Shown one piece after another: positions 1-8,082 of a DNA stretch of 34,622 nucleotides. Each line of letters begins with the position of its first letter. Position 1 is the stretch's first letter. Position numbers and translations under genes: made by a program. The DNA lies in IMG/VR virus record IMGVR_UViG_3300045796_000003, positions 1 through 34,622 of that record. One strand, written 5' to 3'. The notes beneath the pieces were generated by a model. The model ran no database searches, was not told where the DNA came from, and worked only from the letters and a program-made list of their open reading frames with translations. This DNA is from a virus.

Positions 1-170
1 GTTGCCAGACAAATCCAGAAACATCGGCGACACGTCTTTAAAGTGGGTCAGGTCGAACGTGGATGACGTGGCACCGTTGGCCGTGGTGGCGACGGCTTGC
101 AGGTCGGTCAGGGCGAGCTTGTTTCCGTGGGCGATCATGCGTTGATGGAGCTCGGGCAATTCATCCATGA
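1..170 (-). CDS. Partial hypothetical tail-region protein (5' end only)
   Basis: The reading frame enters from an ATG at 170 and runs off the left edge. About 56 residues are visible, beginning MDELPELHQRMIAHGNK and continuing without a stop to base 1. A GGAG lies three bases before the ATG, which is close for a ribosome site, and a frame stop sits about 20 codons further upstream, so the start cannot be much earlier. It overlaps the end of the Cys-rich gene before it and lies downstream of the tail genes, so it belongs to the same minus-strand operon. The visible part shows no recognisable domain. Function unknown. Confidence 0.55.
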
Positions 171-338
171 ACTCCGCCAGGGATTGGTAAATTTGAAAAA
201 CTCACATGTTTTCATACGCGTTTTTGTGCTCCAGATTATTCCGCCTGTGGCTTCTGTGGTTATCCCGCGGGCACTACATTTTCCGTGGCGCAATTGCTTG
301 TCCGATTCCGCCCAATTTTGGCAATTCTGACATCTCAT
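135..338 (-). CDS. Small Cys-rich (zinc-knuckle type) protein
   Basis: A 67-residue protein starting at ATG 338, which overlaps the stop of the preceding gene in an ATGA arrangement typical of coupled phage genes. It has RCQNCQNW at residues 2-9, then a KC and a TCEFFKF motif. This four-cysteine layout (CxxC, C, C) is common in very small phage proteins that probably bind zinc or iron. A TTG six bases further upstream would add two residues and is less likely. The C-terminal 12 codons overlap the next gene. A second protein of the same style lies at 9272-9484. Role unknown. Confidence 0.6.
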   Translation of the reverse strand: MRCQNCQNWAESDKQLRHGKCSARGITTEATGGIIWSTKTRMKTCEFFKFTNPWRSSWMNCPSSINA

Positions 339-1018
339 AACCAAGTTGCATAGCTGGAGAATTGCACCCAGCCGATGCCGCTGTCGGGGGTGTTGGTGTT
401 GTTATTGATGGTGGAGAGATAAAAGCCCGCCGACGTGCCGGAGCCCAGGGAAACCGCATCGCTGATGGAATAGGACGACGCACCCGACCAAACCCCGCGA
501 TAATTGACCATGCCCACCGATGCGCCTTGATGGAAAATCCAAAACACGTTAGCGCCGTCGAGGTCCCCCGCCAGCGGTGTGCCTGATGGGGTGCCCGTGG
601 CCCCCGGATAGGGGAATTGGGGCACATTATATTTCACCACCCCAGAAACGGTGATTTGCGCTGGCACGGTCTGCGCCGCCTCCCAGATACCGGCCGGCGA
701 GGTTGTGATAATGGCCGCAACCAAATCCGTCAGTCCCGTGGTGGCTAGCGAATTGCCTGGCGAGATGTAAACCAAGGTACCCTTGCTCACTGCCACCGTT
801 GGATCAAGCTCCTTGTTTGGTGTCTGCCATTGGTCATTTGCTTGTCCACCAGCTTGCGGATTAATCACATGCGCCGTTACCCCCCTATTCCGCTGGCTGA
901 ATTTAATCGTAGTCGAATCGAAAAATTGCAACTGGTTCAAACGACTAAGCAAACGATTTATGAAATCGCTTTCCGGTCCATTGCCAGAGCCATCTTTGCT
1001 TTGTCGGTAGGTTCGCAT
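335..1018 (-). CDS. Putative tail-tip/fibre protein with carbohydrate-binding-like C-terminus
   Basis: A 227-residue protein from ATG 1018, two bases after the end of the previous gene. The N-terminal part contains FINRLLSRLNQLQFFD and DSTTIKFS, a layout often seen in phage tail or baseplate-associated proteins. Residues about 174-222 have the form G.W....SYS..D.V...G..Y.......N..P....GW, similar to the type V/XII carbohydrate-binding fold on phage fibres and chitinases. The resemblance was judged by eye. Position at the distal end of the tail module fits a receptor-binding or glycan-binding role. Alternative: a generic structural protein. Confidence 0.55.
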   Translation of the reverse strand: MRTYRQSKDGSGNGPESDFINRLLSRLNQLQFFDSTTIKFSQRNRGVTAHVINPQAGGQANDQWQTPNKELDPTVAVSKGTLVYISPGNSLATTGLTDLVAAIITTSPAGIWEAAQTVPAQITVSGVVKYNVPQFPYPGATGTPSGTPLAGDLDGANVFWIFHQGASVGMVNYRGVWSGASSYSISDAVSLGSGTSAGFYLSTINNNTNTPDSGIGWVQFSSYATWL

Positions 1019-1966
1019 TTATCTCGGTAGATAGCGGAGCGTTGACCACAAAGCCAAAGCGTATTCTGTATGCACCTCAACCATAAAGTTGCTCAAAACT
1101 GTTTCTTGCGTAATCTTTTTAAGAAATCCCCATTGATAGAAGTTGGCTTCATCTGGTGCCGCATATTGCTGAGGTATACCTGCAATCTTGGAATAAAGCC
1201 TAGGCGGAAGATTGTATGTCCATCCGCTACCGACCTCGGAAAGCAATTGAGCAGTGGTGTAAATCTGCTGCGTGTAAGCTATGCTTGTATTATACAATGC
1301 TCCGGGGCTGCAATATGAAGTGTGCCTTAAAACATAACTTGGAGATTCATACTCAGTCTGTCCCTTAAGCACTTCGATCAATATCTGCTGAGACTTTCCG
1401 GTTGGCGATGTCACAGATGACAGTGGTCCGAACGCATACCCTGTCGGAGTAGTGGCATCAACAACGCCGCCTTGCCCTGCCGTTGGGTAATTCAATGAAA
1501 GAACCTTTGCAAGCGCATTGATGGCAGATACAGCAATGCCAATGTTTAGCTCATTTGTCCTAGCCATGTACGACAAGATTTGCTTGTCATTGTAATTCAT
1601 CCAGCCAAGGCTGCTTCCGACTATTAACGGATTGGCGAAAATCGTATTTGTCAATTCATCTGTGATAAGCTCCCATGAATCGAAATAGTATTCTGGAACA
1701 GAGTAGTTTCCAATATTAACGCTACCGGGAAACGAAACCTCCAATGTCCTTTCCTCCGCGCCAAGGCTCCCGTCGTTATTTTGGTCCAGTCCGCGCAATG
1801 TTCCGCTGGCTCCGAATCTGTTTATGTAATTGTAATACGCGACAAGCGAATCAACATTGGTGCACGAAACTATAAATTTCGTGGTGATTCCTTTTGGACC
1901 GTAGTCGGTCACGATTGGCCCAAACTTTAGCTGGCTATCGCCTAAAAATTGTAATGTGCCGGGCAT
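1019..1966 (-). CDS. Putative distal tail structural protein
   Basis: A 315-residue protein that directly abuts the next gene, with no gap between its stop and the following ATG. A GGAGG lies about ten bases before ATG 1966, one of the few clear Shine-Dalgarno sites in the window. The sequence is rich in Asn, Tyr, Ser and Gly with no membrane segment, as expected of beta-rich tail-tip proteins. Residues near 60-75 (LDQNNDGSLGAEER) resemble a calcium-binding DxNxDGx loop. Coming straight after the tape measure, it occupies the place of a distal tail or tail-tip protein. The family was not recognised. Confidence 0.55.
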   Translation of the reverse strand: MPGTLQFLGDSQLKFGPIVTDYGPKGITTKFIVSCTNVDSLVAYYNYINRFGASGTLRGLDQNNDGSLGAEERTLEVSFPGSVNIGNYSVPEYYFDSWELITDELTNTIFANPLIVGSSLGWMNYNDKQILSYMARTNELNIGIAVSAINALAKVLSLNYPTAGQGGVVDATTPTGYAFGPLSSVTSPTGKSQQILIEVLKGQTEYESPSYVLRHTSYCSPGALYNTSIAYTQQIYTTAQLLSEVGSGWTYNLPPRLYSKIAGIPQQYAAPDEANFYQWGFLKKITQETVLSNFMVEVHTEYALALWSTLRYLPR

Positions 1967-1971
1967 ATAAA

Positions 1972-3990
1972 TTATCCTCCATGCGCCATGACCGGCGGCT
2001 TAACCGGCGGCGCAGTTGGATTGCTTGGGATTCGGTCTGTATTTCTAGCTATTTGCATTTGCAGCTTAACCATTGCCTTCCACTCTGGTGGCGTTGAAGC
2101 ATACGCTCCGATGCGCTGTTGGTTGTTTAGTCCGTATCCCTTGTATTGAAATGACCCGAGAATTTCCTGTTGTCTACGAGATTCAATCGCAGCTTCTTGC
2201 TGTGCCTCAATTTCTCCTGATGTTTTCTTGAAAACGCTAAATGCGGTCTGTGCGCGAAGAGTAAGCTCAAGCATTGAATCGTACTCCGACTTCGTGCGGT
2301 CTGCTTTTTCTTTGGCACTTGACGCAGCGCGCTCGTCTGGAGTTAGGTCGTCTTCGGCGTTTCTAACGCTAGTTGCCTTGTATTCAACCATTGCCTGCAA
2401 ATCTTCAAGCGATGCTCGTATTTCTTGCCCATTTGAAAGCCTTATTGTTTGCCCCTCGTATGTGTTTATCCTAGTAAAAGGAGTAAGGTCGTTTTTATGC
2501 TTCTCATAATTAATTCTAGCTTGATTCTCGGCTTCCTCAAGCAGCCCAAGCTTTTCTTTTTCAGACTTTAATATGGCTTGTTTTTTGATGTATTCAGGGG
2601 ACGTTAAAACCGAGTTGTATTTCTCAAGCGATGATTTGGCATCGTCGTTTCTTACAGTCACATCAGCCAAGTCGGCAGCTCGTTTCTCCACTTCAGTAGT
2701 AAGCAGATTAAGCTTTTCCTTGGACTTTTCACGGAGGAAGTTTTTCTCTATTTCAGCTTTTCTATTTATGTGTTCCATTCCGGAAATTCTTCCAGACGAT
2801 TTGTCTAAATCCAATTGAGCCAATTGAGCATCTTTCTTTGCGTCATTAAGCTCGGACTGCGCGTCCGCCTCTTGATGCAGTTTGTCAATTGCATCGTCTG
2901 AAATCTTTAAGAAATCATGATGATTCTCGTAAAGTTTCGCCATTTCAAGGTTAAGTTCTCTTGAACGGTCTGCAGCTTCTCTTATGGCGTCAGCCTCTGC
3001 TCTGAAAGTTGTTACTGTGCTTGATGTGATTCTCGCAAGATTCATTGCGTGTTCTCTTGCCGCCTTCAAGCTTAAAGCCACGCCTCCTATTGCGGCAGCA
3101 AGAAGAACAAAAGCACCTATAAAAATCCCGACAGGGCTAATTGCCGTGCGAGCAACCTTTAGTGCGATTTGGGCCGCAGTGGCTTTTTGCGCAGCAGCGG
3201 CCTCGGCGGCTAGGGCCACAGTAGCCGCCCTTGAATAGTCCGCAGTACCCTTTGCTGCCAATGCCTCCATGGCCATGGCCTGAGCGTGTTTTGTTGCCGC
3301 AACTGACGCCTTTACCGATTCTGCTGCCGTGCTTTTAACGACCGTCCCAAGCAATCCAAGGTATTGGGCCAACAACGTAACAGAACCCGCAACGCGCCCT
3401 ATTCCGCGCCCCATGGAAATCTCGCGCACGATAACAAGCGATTCTCGGATTATGCCAGACAATCCAGTTTTGCCGTGATGATCGGCGGCAACGCCGGAGC
3501 CATATCCCCTTGCGATGTTTGTGATTGCGGAAATCTCTGCCGCAGCCTTTGCCTCACGTTCTGCCGCACGAACGCGCAAGAGATACCTTGCGCGATTCGA
3601 CCGCGTTGCCGCTTCGATTTGAGCCGCCGTTTCAAGTTCGGCCAATTCTTTGGCTTGCGTCAGTCCATCTGCCTTCCGCTGACGCCACAAACGCCGCGCC
3701 TGATTCGACCGAGTGACCGCTTCGACCTCGGCCAATCGAATGGCTTCTTCTTTTGCGGCGGACTCCTTTTCGCCCATCATTCCACGTCCAGCCGCACCGG
3801 CTATTGAAGTTTTAAACGCATCAAGATCGGCTATCTGCTTTTTGAGCGCCGACATTGACGCAATAGAGCTTGCCTGAAATGCCTTTTGCGTGGACTTTGA
3901 AAACCCCAAAGCAATAGCCTCTCCACGCGCAATCTCTTTTTGAAATTTAGAAATGTCTGCGGTGAATATTGCTGTGATGGCGCTAGGCAT
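1972..3990 (-). CDS. Tape-measure protein
   Basis: A 672-residue, strongly alpha-helical protein and the largest gene of the tail module. The N-terminus (ADISKFQKEIARGEAIALGF) is typical of phage tail length tape-measure proteins, and long Ala/Glu/Lys/Arg heptad stretches predict coiled coil. A hydrophobic segment around residues 287-310 (PVGIFIGAFVLLAAAIGG) matches the membrane-active helices usual in this family. Tape measures set tail length and are ejected ahead of the DNA. By the usual rule of roughly 0.15 nm per residue, 672 residues imply a tail near 100 nm. It lies between the chaperone-position gene and the tail-tip genes, as expected. Confidence 0.85.
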   Translation of the reverse strand: MPSAITAIFTADISKFQKEIARGEAIALGFSKSTQKAFQASSIASMSALKKQIADLDAFKTSIAGAAGRGMMGEKESAAKEEAIRLAEVEAVTRSNQARRLWRQRKADGLTQAKELAELETAAQIEAATRSNRARYLLRVRAAEREAKAAAEISAITNIARGYGSGVAADHHGKTGLSGIIRESLVIVREISMGRGIGRVAGSVTLLAQYLGLLGTVVKSTAAESVKASVAATKHAQAMAMEALAAKGTADYSRAATVALAAEAAAAQKATAAQIALKVARTAISPVGIFIGAFVLLAAAIGGVALSLKAAREHAMNLARITSSTVTTFRAEADAIREAADRSRELNLEMAKLYENHHDFLKISDDAIDKLHQEADAQSELNDAKKDAQLAQLDLDKSSGRISGMEHINRKAEIEKNFLREKSKEKLNLLTTEVEKRAADLADVTVRNDDAKSSLEKYNSVLTSPEYIKKQAILKSEKEKLGLLEEAENQARINYEKHKNDLTPFTRINTYEGQTIRLSNGQEIRASLEDLQAMVEYKATSVRNAEDDLTPDERAASSAKEKADRTKSEYDSMLELTLRAQTAFSVFKKTSGEIEAQQEAAIESRRQQEILGSFQYKGYGLNNQQRIGAYASTPPEWKAMVKLQMQIARNTDRIPSNPTAPPVKPPVMAHGG

Positions 3991-3992
3991 AT

Positions 3993-4682
3993 TTATTCAG
4001 GCACTTTCGCATCAGGATGTTCGATGTTCCATTTACGGATGGATTCTTTTACCGCAACTTCTCCAACTGAAACGCCGCTTTCGGGATGAAGCTTGTCGTA
4101 CAATTCGCGTCGCTCTTTTTCCTCCGCGTCTTTCCAGTTTTCAATCCAAACGTTTCCATCGCATTCAAGGCTGGTTAAGTTAAGCATGCGGGCCAATCCA
4201 AGCGGAAAGTTCAAAGGTGACCCTCCGAAGTGAGATTGAATCATTAGCGCATGGTTAACGCTGACGTAATTAATCAGCCTGGCCATTTCAGGCGCTCCGA
4301 AATAATGGAAAGGAGATCCTTGCGCCCTTGGCATGGTGACGGTCGGAAACGTCATCGAGCATGACAAACGATACGAAAAGAATTTGCCTATTTCGGCGTC
4401 AAGGTCGAGACTTGACGCCTCTTTAATCCATTTTGATTCGTTTGACGCCAGCTTTTCGGACTCTGCGTTTTTCTCGTTCCTACAAAGAAGAACAGCGGAA
4501 GCCAACATTTCACTCTTTTCGGCAATCGGAAGATTCTTAAACCCTGCCAAGTCCATCATCACAATCGGATTTCCACTTCGCCACAAAGCCAACTCATGGC
4601 CTATGGTAAACGAAAGCAATGGCATGTTAAGAACAACACACCCAACACTATTGAACGCATCAGCCAAAAGTTTTTCGTGCAT
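3993..4682 (-). CDS. Putative tail-assembly-region protein (chaperone position)
   Basis: A 229-residue protein starting MHEKLLADAFNSVGC at ATG 4682. An upstream ATG at 4709 would add nine residues, but that codon sits in the loop of an intrinsic terminator (4693-4719), so 4682 is preferred. The gene lies between the major tail protein candidate and the tape measure, where siphophages encode tail-assembly chaperones. No slippery sequence or frameshifted second product was recognised, and the protein is longer than typical chaperones. The C-terminal half contains charged helices (WKDAEEKERRELYDKLHPE). Functional assignment rests on position only. Confidence 0.5.
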   Translation of the reverse strand: MHEKLLADAFNSVGCVVLNMPLLSFTIGHELALWRSGNPIVMMDLAGFKNLPIAEKSEMLASAVLLCRNEKNAESEKLASNESKWIKEASSLDLDAEIGKFFSYRLSCSMTFPTVTMPRAQGSPFHYFGAPEMARLINYVSVNHALMIQSHFGGSPLNFPLGLARMLNLTSLECDGNVWIENWKDAEEKERRELYDKLHPESGVSVGEVAVKESIRKWNIEHPDAKVPE

Positions 4683-4692
4683 ACCATTAAAA

Positions 4693-4719
4693 AGGCGGCG
4701 GCTAAACATGCCGCCGCCT
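4693..4719 (-). terminator. Intrinsic terminator after the major tail gene
   Basis: On the minus strand the sequence forms a perfect 9-bp stem AGGCGGCGG / CCGCCGCCT with a 9-base loop, followed at once by TTTTTAAT. It begins 20 bases after the stop codon of the major tail protein candidate. The loop contains an ATG (4709) in frame with the next gene, which would be buried if the hairpin forms. Confidence 0.8.
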
Positions 4720-4738
4720 GATTCGTAACCGTAGGAAA

Positions 4739-5224
4739 TTAACCGGCAATCGGAGCCGCAACCAAAGCTGCATTTTGCGCGGCGTTGATGTACTTCTCGC
4801 AGGAAATATCAATCGAAGCAAAATCGTCCATCTTCAAATTGACTTTCGTGCCAGGCTTGATGCGCCATGTTCCGTTGAACGCCTGAACCTTGTATCCAGT
4901 GATGACAAGGTTAATCAAGTTAAGTACACCCGACCCTTGATTATCGGCAATTAATGCAGCCGCCGCACGGCTAGCGCCAGACGGATTGAACTTGATTGAC
5001 CGCTCGTACTTGAAATTGCACTGAGTGATATTCTGAGTGTTGCCGGTGGTATCAGTAAACTCCTTTTCTTTCCAAGTATAGGTCAGGTCATCGGAGTCCA
5101 ACTCAAACGAGGCAAGACCAGTGATGGAAATCGGAACACCAGCCCCGCCGGAAGTGGTGATACCGAACAACATGGCAATTGCGCCTACTTGCTGTTCTAA
5201 AATTGGTGCGAAATTTCCAGGCAT
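4739..5224 (-). CDS. Putative major tail (tube) protein
   Basis: A 161-residue protein beginning MPGNFAPILEQQVGAIAMLF, from ATG 5224 with an AT-rich leader (taatttATG). Size, Gly/Thr/Asn-rich beta-type composition and position (upstream of the tape measure and followed by a strong terminator) suit a tail-tube subunit made in high amounts. Segments such as LDSDDLTYTWKEKEFTDTTG and NGTWRIKPGTKVNL look like the beta-strands of tail-tube proteins, but no signature motif was seen. Alternative: another abundant structural protein. Assignment is by context. Confidence 0.6.
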   Translation of the reverse strand: MPGNFAPILEQQVGAIAMLFGITTSGGAGVPISITGLASFELDSDDLTYTWKEKEFTDTTGNTQNITQCNFKYERSIKFNPSGASRAAAALIADNQGSGVLNLINLVITGYKVQAFNGTWRIKPGTKVNLKMDDFASIDISCEKYINAAQNAALVAAPIAG

Positions 5225-5227
5225 AAA

Positions 5228-5392
5228 TTAAGCGGGTTTGGTTTCAGGTTTCGGAAAATGGATGACAGAAATCACCCGTTGAAGTTCGGCGTTTTCCTTC
5301 GCCCAAAGGAATTCGCATTTCTTTTCGTGCGATTCCAATGATTGGAATTCCTTCACAAGCCGGGCAAGCTCTTCGTTAGAAAGTGTGGCCAT
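5228..5392 (-). CDS. Small hypothetical protein (54 aa)
   Basis: A 54-residue frame beginning MATLSNEELARLVKEFQS and ending KPETKPA. It fills the gap between the secreted-type protein and the major tail gene, leaving three bases on each side, which supports a real gene in this tightly packed operon. The predicted product is a single charged helix (SLESHEKKCEFLWAKENAEL) and could be a coiled-coil accessory or assembly factor. The leader is ataatttATG, as for neighbouring genes. Confidence 0.6.
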   Translation of the reverse strand: MATLSNEELARLVKEFQSLESHEKKCEFLWAKENAELQRVISVIHFPKPETKPA

Positions 5393-5395
5393 AAA

Positions 5396-5791
5396 TTATT
5401 GTCCGTAGCTGATGTAAACACCCTGCGAATTGGTGGTGGTGATAGTCGCAAATGTGTAGTTGGTTGCAAAAAGAGAACCAGCGTAAATGACCTCAGTCGC
5501 CGCATTTGTGGTGGTCGGATACCAAGTACCAATCGCTACCGCTGGATTCGTGGAGTTTTGAATCGCGATGTTGAACACCAACTTGATATCCGTGGTTTGC
5601 TGCAACGAACTGTGAGTAATCGAATACTGCTGCAACGATGGATTGAACTGGAACGCCGATACAATCGCCGTGTTTGTGGCGAAGTTATTCACCGTCAATG
5701 GTGATCCGCCGATGATCGTAGGAGTGGCTCGAACCGCCAAGACAATCGCAAAGATTGCCAAGACTGCAAAAATGGAAGCGATTTTATTCAT
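5396..5791 (-). CDS. Secreted-type structural-module protein with N-terminal signal or anchor
   Basis: A 131-residue protein taken from ATG 5791 (MNKIASIFAVLAIFAIVLA), with leader gaatttATG. A frame start at 5809 adds six residues but interrupts the normal MNK signal-peptide start. The first 20 residues form a Lys-preceded hydrophobic helix like a Sec signal or membrane anchor, followed by a Thr/Asn/Ser-rich beta-type domain. There is no obvious Ala-X-Ala cleavage site, so an anchor is possible. It resembles the style of the protein at 12335-12985. Signal-bearing proteins inside a tail operon are uncommon. Function unknown. Confidence 0.6.
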   Translation of the reverse strand: MNKIASIFAVLAIFAIVLAVRATPTIIGGSPLTVNNFATNTAIVSAFQFNPSLQQYSITHSSLQQTTDIKLVFNIAIQNSTNPAVAIGTWYPTTTNAATEVIYAGSLFATNYTFATITTTNSQGVYISYGQ

Positions 5792-5812
5792 AAATTCAAA
5801 AACTGCCACAAG

Positions 5813-6106
5813 TCAACCAAGCTTAACCCACTTGATATGACCACAAAACGACGTGTCGCCGTTGCCATGGTCAATCACATGGAAATCAATCGTAGCCGCG
5901 TCTTGTTTCTTGGACAAAAGCTCCTTCATCAAAACGGCTTTCATCTCGTCCGAAATCTCATCATGGCCCTTAATCAGGTCATGCAGTTTATCAACCGTAT
6001 GGGTTAACCCCGTTATCGCGCACCGACACGGGTGTTTCATCTCCGGCATTACCGGCGCATTCGGCGGCAGATTGGCTGGCGGAGGCGTTGGCTTTGGAAT
6101 TGGCAT
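5813..6106 (-). CDS. Hypothetical protein with Pro-rich N-terminus
   Basis: A 97-residue protein starting MPIPKPTPPPANLPPNAP, then two cysteines (KHPCRCAITGLTH) and a helical segment (TVDKLHDLIKGHDEISDEM). It is one base from the preceding gene and belongs to the same tail operon. The Pro-rich N-terminus resembles a flexible linker. No known domain was recognised. The position between a connector-like gene and the tail tube suggests a minor tail or head-tail joining role, which is inference only. Confidence 0.5.
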   Translation of the reverse strand: MPIPKPTPPPANLPPNAPVMPEMKHPCRCAITGLTHTVDKLHDLIKGHDEISDEMKAVLMKELLSKKQDAATIDFHVIDHGNGDTSFCGHIKWVKLG

Positions 6107-6107
6107 A

Positions 6108-6683
6108 TCAGGTTGAAGCGTGGCTTACGTAGGCTTGAAGATGGATGACCTCCGCCCAATTAACGGACTCGCTGTCTGGCTTGCCACGCGTGATGGACGG
6201 GATTGAAAACTTCACCCAGTCGCACCGGAAATTAGCCATTTCGGCGTTATCAGATGCAAACTGGTCACCTGATGGCGTATTGTCTGTTTGAGCCATCCAG
6301 CGGCCCGCCGCCGTGATTGCTGACGCCAATGGCTGCATGTCCTGCTCATTGTCTCCCCCAAGGTTCAGCGTGTCCATGGTGTCGCCAAAAAACGAGTTTA
6401 GCGCATCCTGCTGGGCGTTGAAATTCTTCCTACCCTGATTGTCCGTCTGGTTGGGTTGGACCAGGGCTGGAAAGTGATGCTCAATATCGAGGATGCAAAC
6501 ACCCTCTGGGCGATACGGTTTGACTGGCGTAAAAGCAGTGACTACAAACGTGCGATTTGGCAGAACCCGGCAACGTGAATCATTTGAAATAAAGGAATTC
6601 GCCATCGAACCCTTGCCTTGCAAAATAATCAGCATGCGCACAGCCTGCTCAAGCTTGCTTGTCGGGTTGGTGAAAAATGCCAT
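6108..6683 (-). CDS. Putative head-tail connector / tail terminator
   Basis: A 191-residue protein beginning MAFFTNPTSKLEQAVRMLII. It is the first gene after a terminator and leads the tail operon, the place where siphophages carry tail-terminator or tail-completion proteins. The N-terminal helix followed by mixed beta regions and a C-terminal strand (VNWAEVIHLQAYVSHAST) would suit such a fold. No diagnostic motif was seen. The start ATG at 6683 follows the terminator at 6715-6740 by about 30 bases, so a promoter would need to overlap that hairpin or lie upstream with read-through. Confidence 0.45.
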   Translation of the reverse strand: MAFFTNPTSKLEQAVRMLIILQGKGSMANSFISNDSRCRVLPNRTFVVTAFTPVKPYRPEGVCILDIEHHFPALVQPNQTDNQGRKNFNAQQDALNSFFGDTMDTLNLGGDNEQDMQPLASAITAAGRWMAQTDNTPSGDQFASDNAEMANFRCDWVKFSIPSITRGKPDSESVNWAEVIHLQAYVSHAST

Positions 6684-6714
6684 TCACGAATGGCGAAAAG
6701 TCAAATAGAGAAAA

Positions 6715-6740
6715 CCCGCTAAACCTTTCGATTTAGCGGG
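6715..6740 (-). terminator. Intrinsic terminator before the tail operon
   Basis: A 9-bp stem CCCGCTAAA / TTTAGCGGG with an 8-base loop. On the minus strand it is followed by TTTTCTCTATTT, so it best serves transcripts from the RNA ligase gene. On the plus strand no T run follows. Confidence 0.65.
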
Positions 6741-6755
6741 CTGACAAACAACATT

Positions 6756-6815
6756 ATGACTTACAACAGACTGAACTATACGCCATTAGAGGTAGGTTTG
6801 TCAAACAAAATTTAG
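6756..6815 (+). CDS. Possible 19-residue minigene
   Basis: Just past the hairpin, the plus strand has acaacattATG, the same leader type seen at several real starts in this phage (for example 10458 and 29459). It opens a 19-codon frame, MTYNRLNYTPLEVGLSNKI, ending in TAG. It could be a leader peptide, a remnant of a plus-strand gene, or chance. No other plus-strand gene lies nearby. The remaining bases to 6945 show no feature. Confidence 0.2.
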   Translation: MTYNRLNYTPLEVGLSNKI

Positions 6816-6945
6816 ACCTTTCGGATATGTGTTCGTCCTCCGACTGACTAGTGCCGGACTGTTAATTGTGCTATCGCCGCAGTCACGCGGACTGACCCAA
6901 CTCTTAGCCGCAAGCGTCTTTGCATTCCGCCACGCGCTCGTTAAA

Positions 6946-7839
6946 TCATGAAACCAAATCAGATTGCAATTTGATCTTGTACCACTCCGGCAATCCAGAA
7001 ACTACTCCGCGTTTGATTTGGCCTATGAAATGGGTGTAAAGCTTTTCCTTGATGTAGTCGGATTCCTCTTTTTCCAAATCAGCCGGAACCTCCTTCATCA
7101 GCGCGCCGATGTCTTGTGGCGCATTGACCAGAACCCCATTGTCTCGCAAATGTTGCACGGCTTTATTCCACCGCGCATCGGTCTTCAGTTCGCCGATTAA
7201 ATGCTGAACGAAATCGGTTGGCGTCGGGTGTGGTTGTTTCCATTCGTGCCGATGCTTTTCTTGGAAATCAGGCGCAACAAATTTGGCAATGGCAATCTTT
7301 TTGTCTGCCGTAAACATGTTGTAGTTCTTGACCACAACTCCCTCAATCTTCGTTCCACCAAGCACTGAATCCTCGGCAATGAACATCGCCATATCAACCT
7401 TGCCTTGATCGCCCATGTAGAAGCACCGAACGCATTCAATGCCGATTCTAGACGCCTCACGCGCCTTTTCAGACGGCGAAAGGTAAACTTCCGGCCCTGT
7501 CATCACGTCGAACACCATCAAGTGATTCAACGGAATGCGCGAATACGCCAGCGTGTTATGCTTCGGAGATTTCAAATACTCACATCGGTAAACCCACCCG
7601 TCATGCAAGTCCAATGATTTAGCAGTCGCCACCGCAGCCTCAAACATTTTGTTCGGCGCGTCAACAATGACTTGCTGACCCTTTGACCGGCAGAGCAATT
7701 CGCCATTGACGCGAGCCATTGACCACTGCGACCCGTCAACCTTTTCTTCGATGACGACAGTGCCGGAGAAAATGTCTTGAATTGCGCGATGTCCAACAGC
7801 GTAAATTGACGGATAGGCCGATATTCTTTCGATGTCCAT
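6946..7839 (-). CDS. RNA ligase (Rnl2-like, covalent nucleotidyltransferase)
   Basis: A 297-residue ATP-dependent RNA ligase. Nucleotidyltransferase motifs are in order: motif I EEKVDGSQ at 31-38 with the predicted AMP-accepting Lys33; a motif III-type RCEYLK at 85-90; LMVFDV around 107-112; motif IV KIEGVVVKN at 164-172; and motif V KIAIAKFV at 181-188. This matches the RNA_ligase family (Rnl2/DRB0094-like) rather than DNA ligases. Such enzymes seal nicked RNA, classically undoing tRNA cleavage by host defence nucleases. The start ATG at 7839 has leader caacattATG. It sits between structural genes and is followed by a terminator, so it looks like an inserted accessory gene. Confidence 0.85.
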   Translation of the reverse strand: MDIERISAYPSIYAVGHRAIQDIFSGTVVIEEKVDGSQWSMARVNGELLCRSKGQQVIVDAPNKMFEAAVATAKSLDLHDGWVYRCEYLKSPKHNTLAYSRIPLNHLMVFDVMTGPEVYLSPSEKAREASRIGIECVRCFYMGDQGKVDMAMFIAEDSVLGGTKIEGVVVKNYNMFTADKKIAIAKFVAPDFQEKHRHEWKQPHPTPTDFVQHLIGELKTDARWNKAVQHLRDNGVLVNAPQDIGALMKEVPADLEKEESDYIKEKLYTHFIGQIKRGVVSGLPEWYKIKLQSDLVS

Positions 7840-7871
7840 AATGTTGTTTTAAATTGTGCTGACGGTTGCAA

Positions 7872-7982
7872 TTAGGCGACAACTATTAAATGTCCCACGC
7901 CATTCCATCGCATCCATTTATAATCCGCATTGTCAGCTATGCGGTAAGGTTGGGACTTAAATTGATACCGTTCGCAATTCAT
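7872..7982 (-). CDS. Small hypothetical protein (36 aa)
   Basis: A 36-residue frame, MNCERYQFKSQPYRIADNAD followed by YKWMRWNGVGHLIVVA. Its start lies inside the last codons of the small frame at 7957-8082, an overlap typical of coupled phage genes. The composition looks protein-like (aromatic and charged residues well mixed). It fills most of the gap before the RNA ligase gene. No homologue was recognised. Confidence 0.4.
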   Translation of the reverse strand: MNCERYQFKSQPYRIADNADYKWMRWNGVGHLIVVA

Positions 7983-8082
7983 ACTTTTTCGGACAATCGT
8001 CGGGAACTACATCCGATACTATTTGAATCACTACTTTCCCCCGACCAAGACCACGGCTAAATCTTGGAGTGAAAGAAACCAT
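7957..8082 (-). CDS. Small hypothetical protein (41 aa)
   Basis: A 41-residue frame beginning MVSFTPRFSRGLGRGKVVIQ and ending YELRTVSI. It lies 42 bases after the gene at 8125-8976 and overlaps the next small frame. With that frame it covers most of the 285-base gap between two longer genes. No ribosome site stands out before ATG 8082, so the call is tentative. Function unknown. Confidence 0.35.
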   Translation of the reverse strand: MVSFTPRFSRGLGRGKVVIQIVSDVVPDDCPKKYELRTVSI

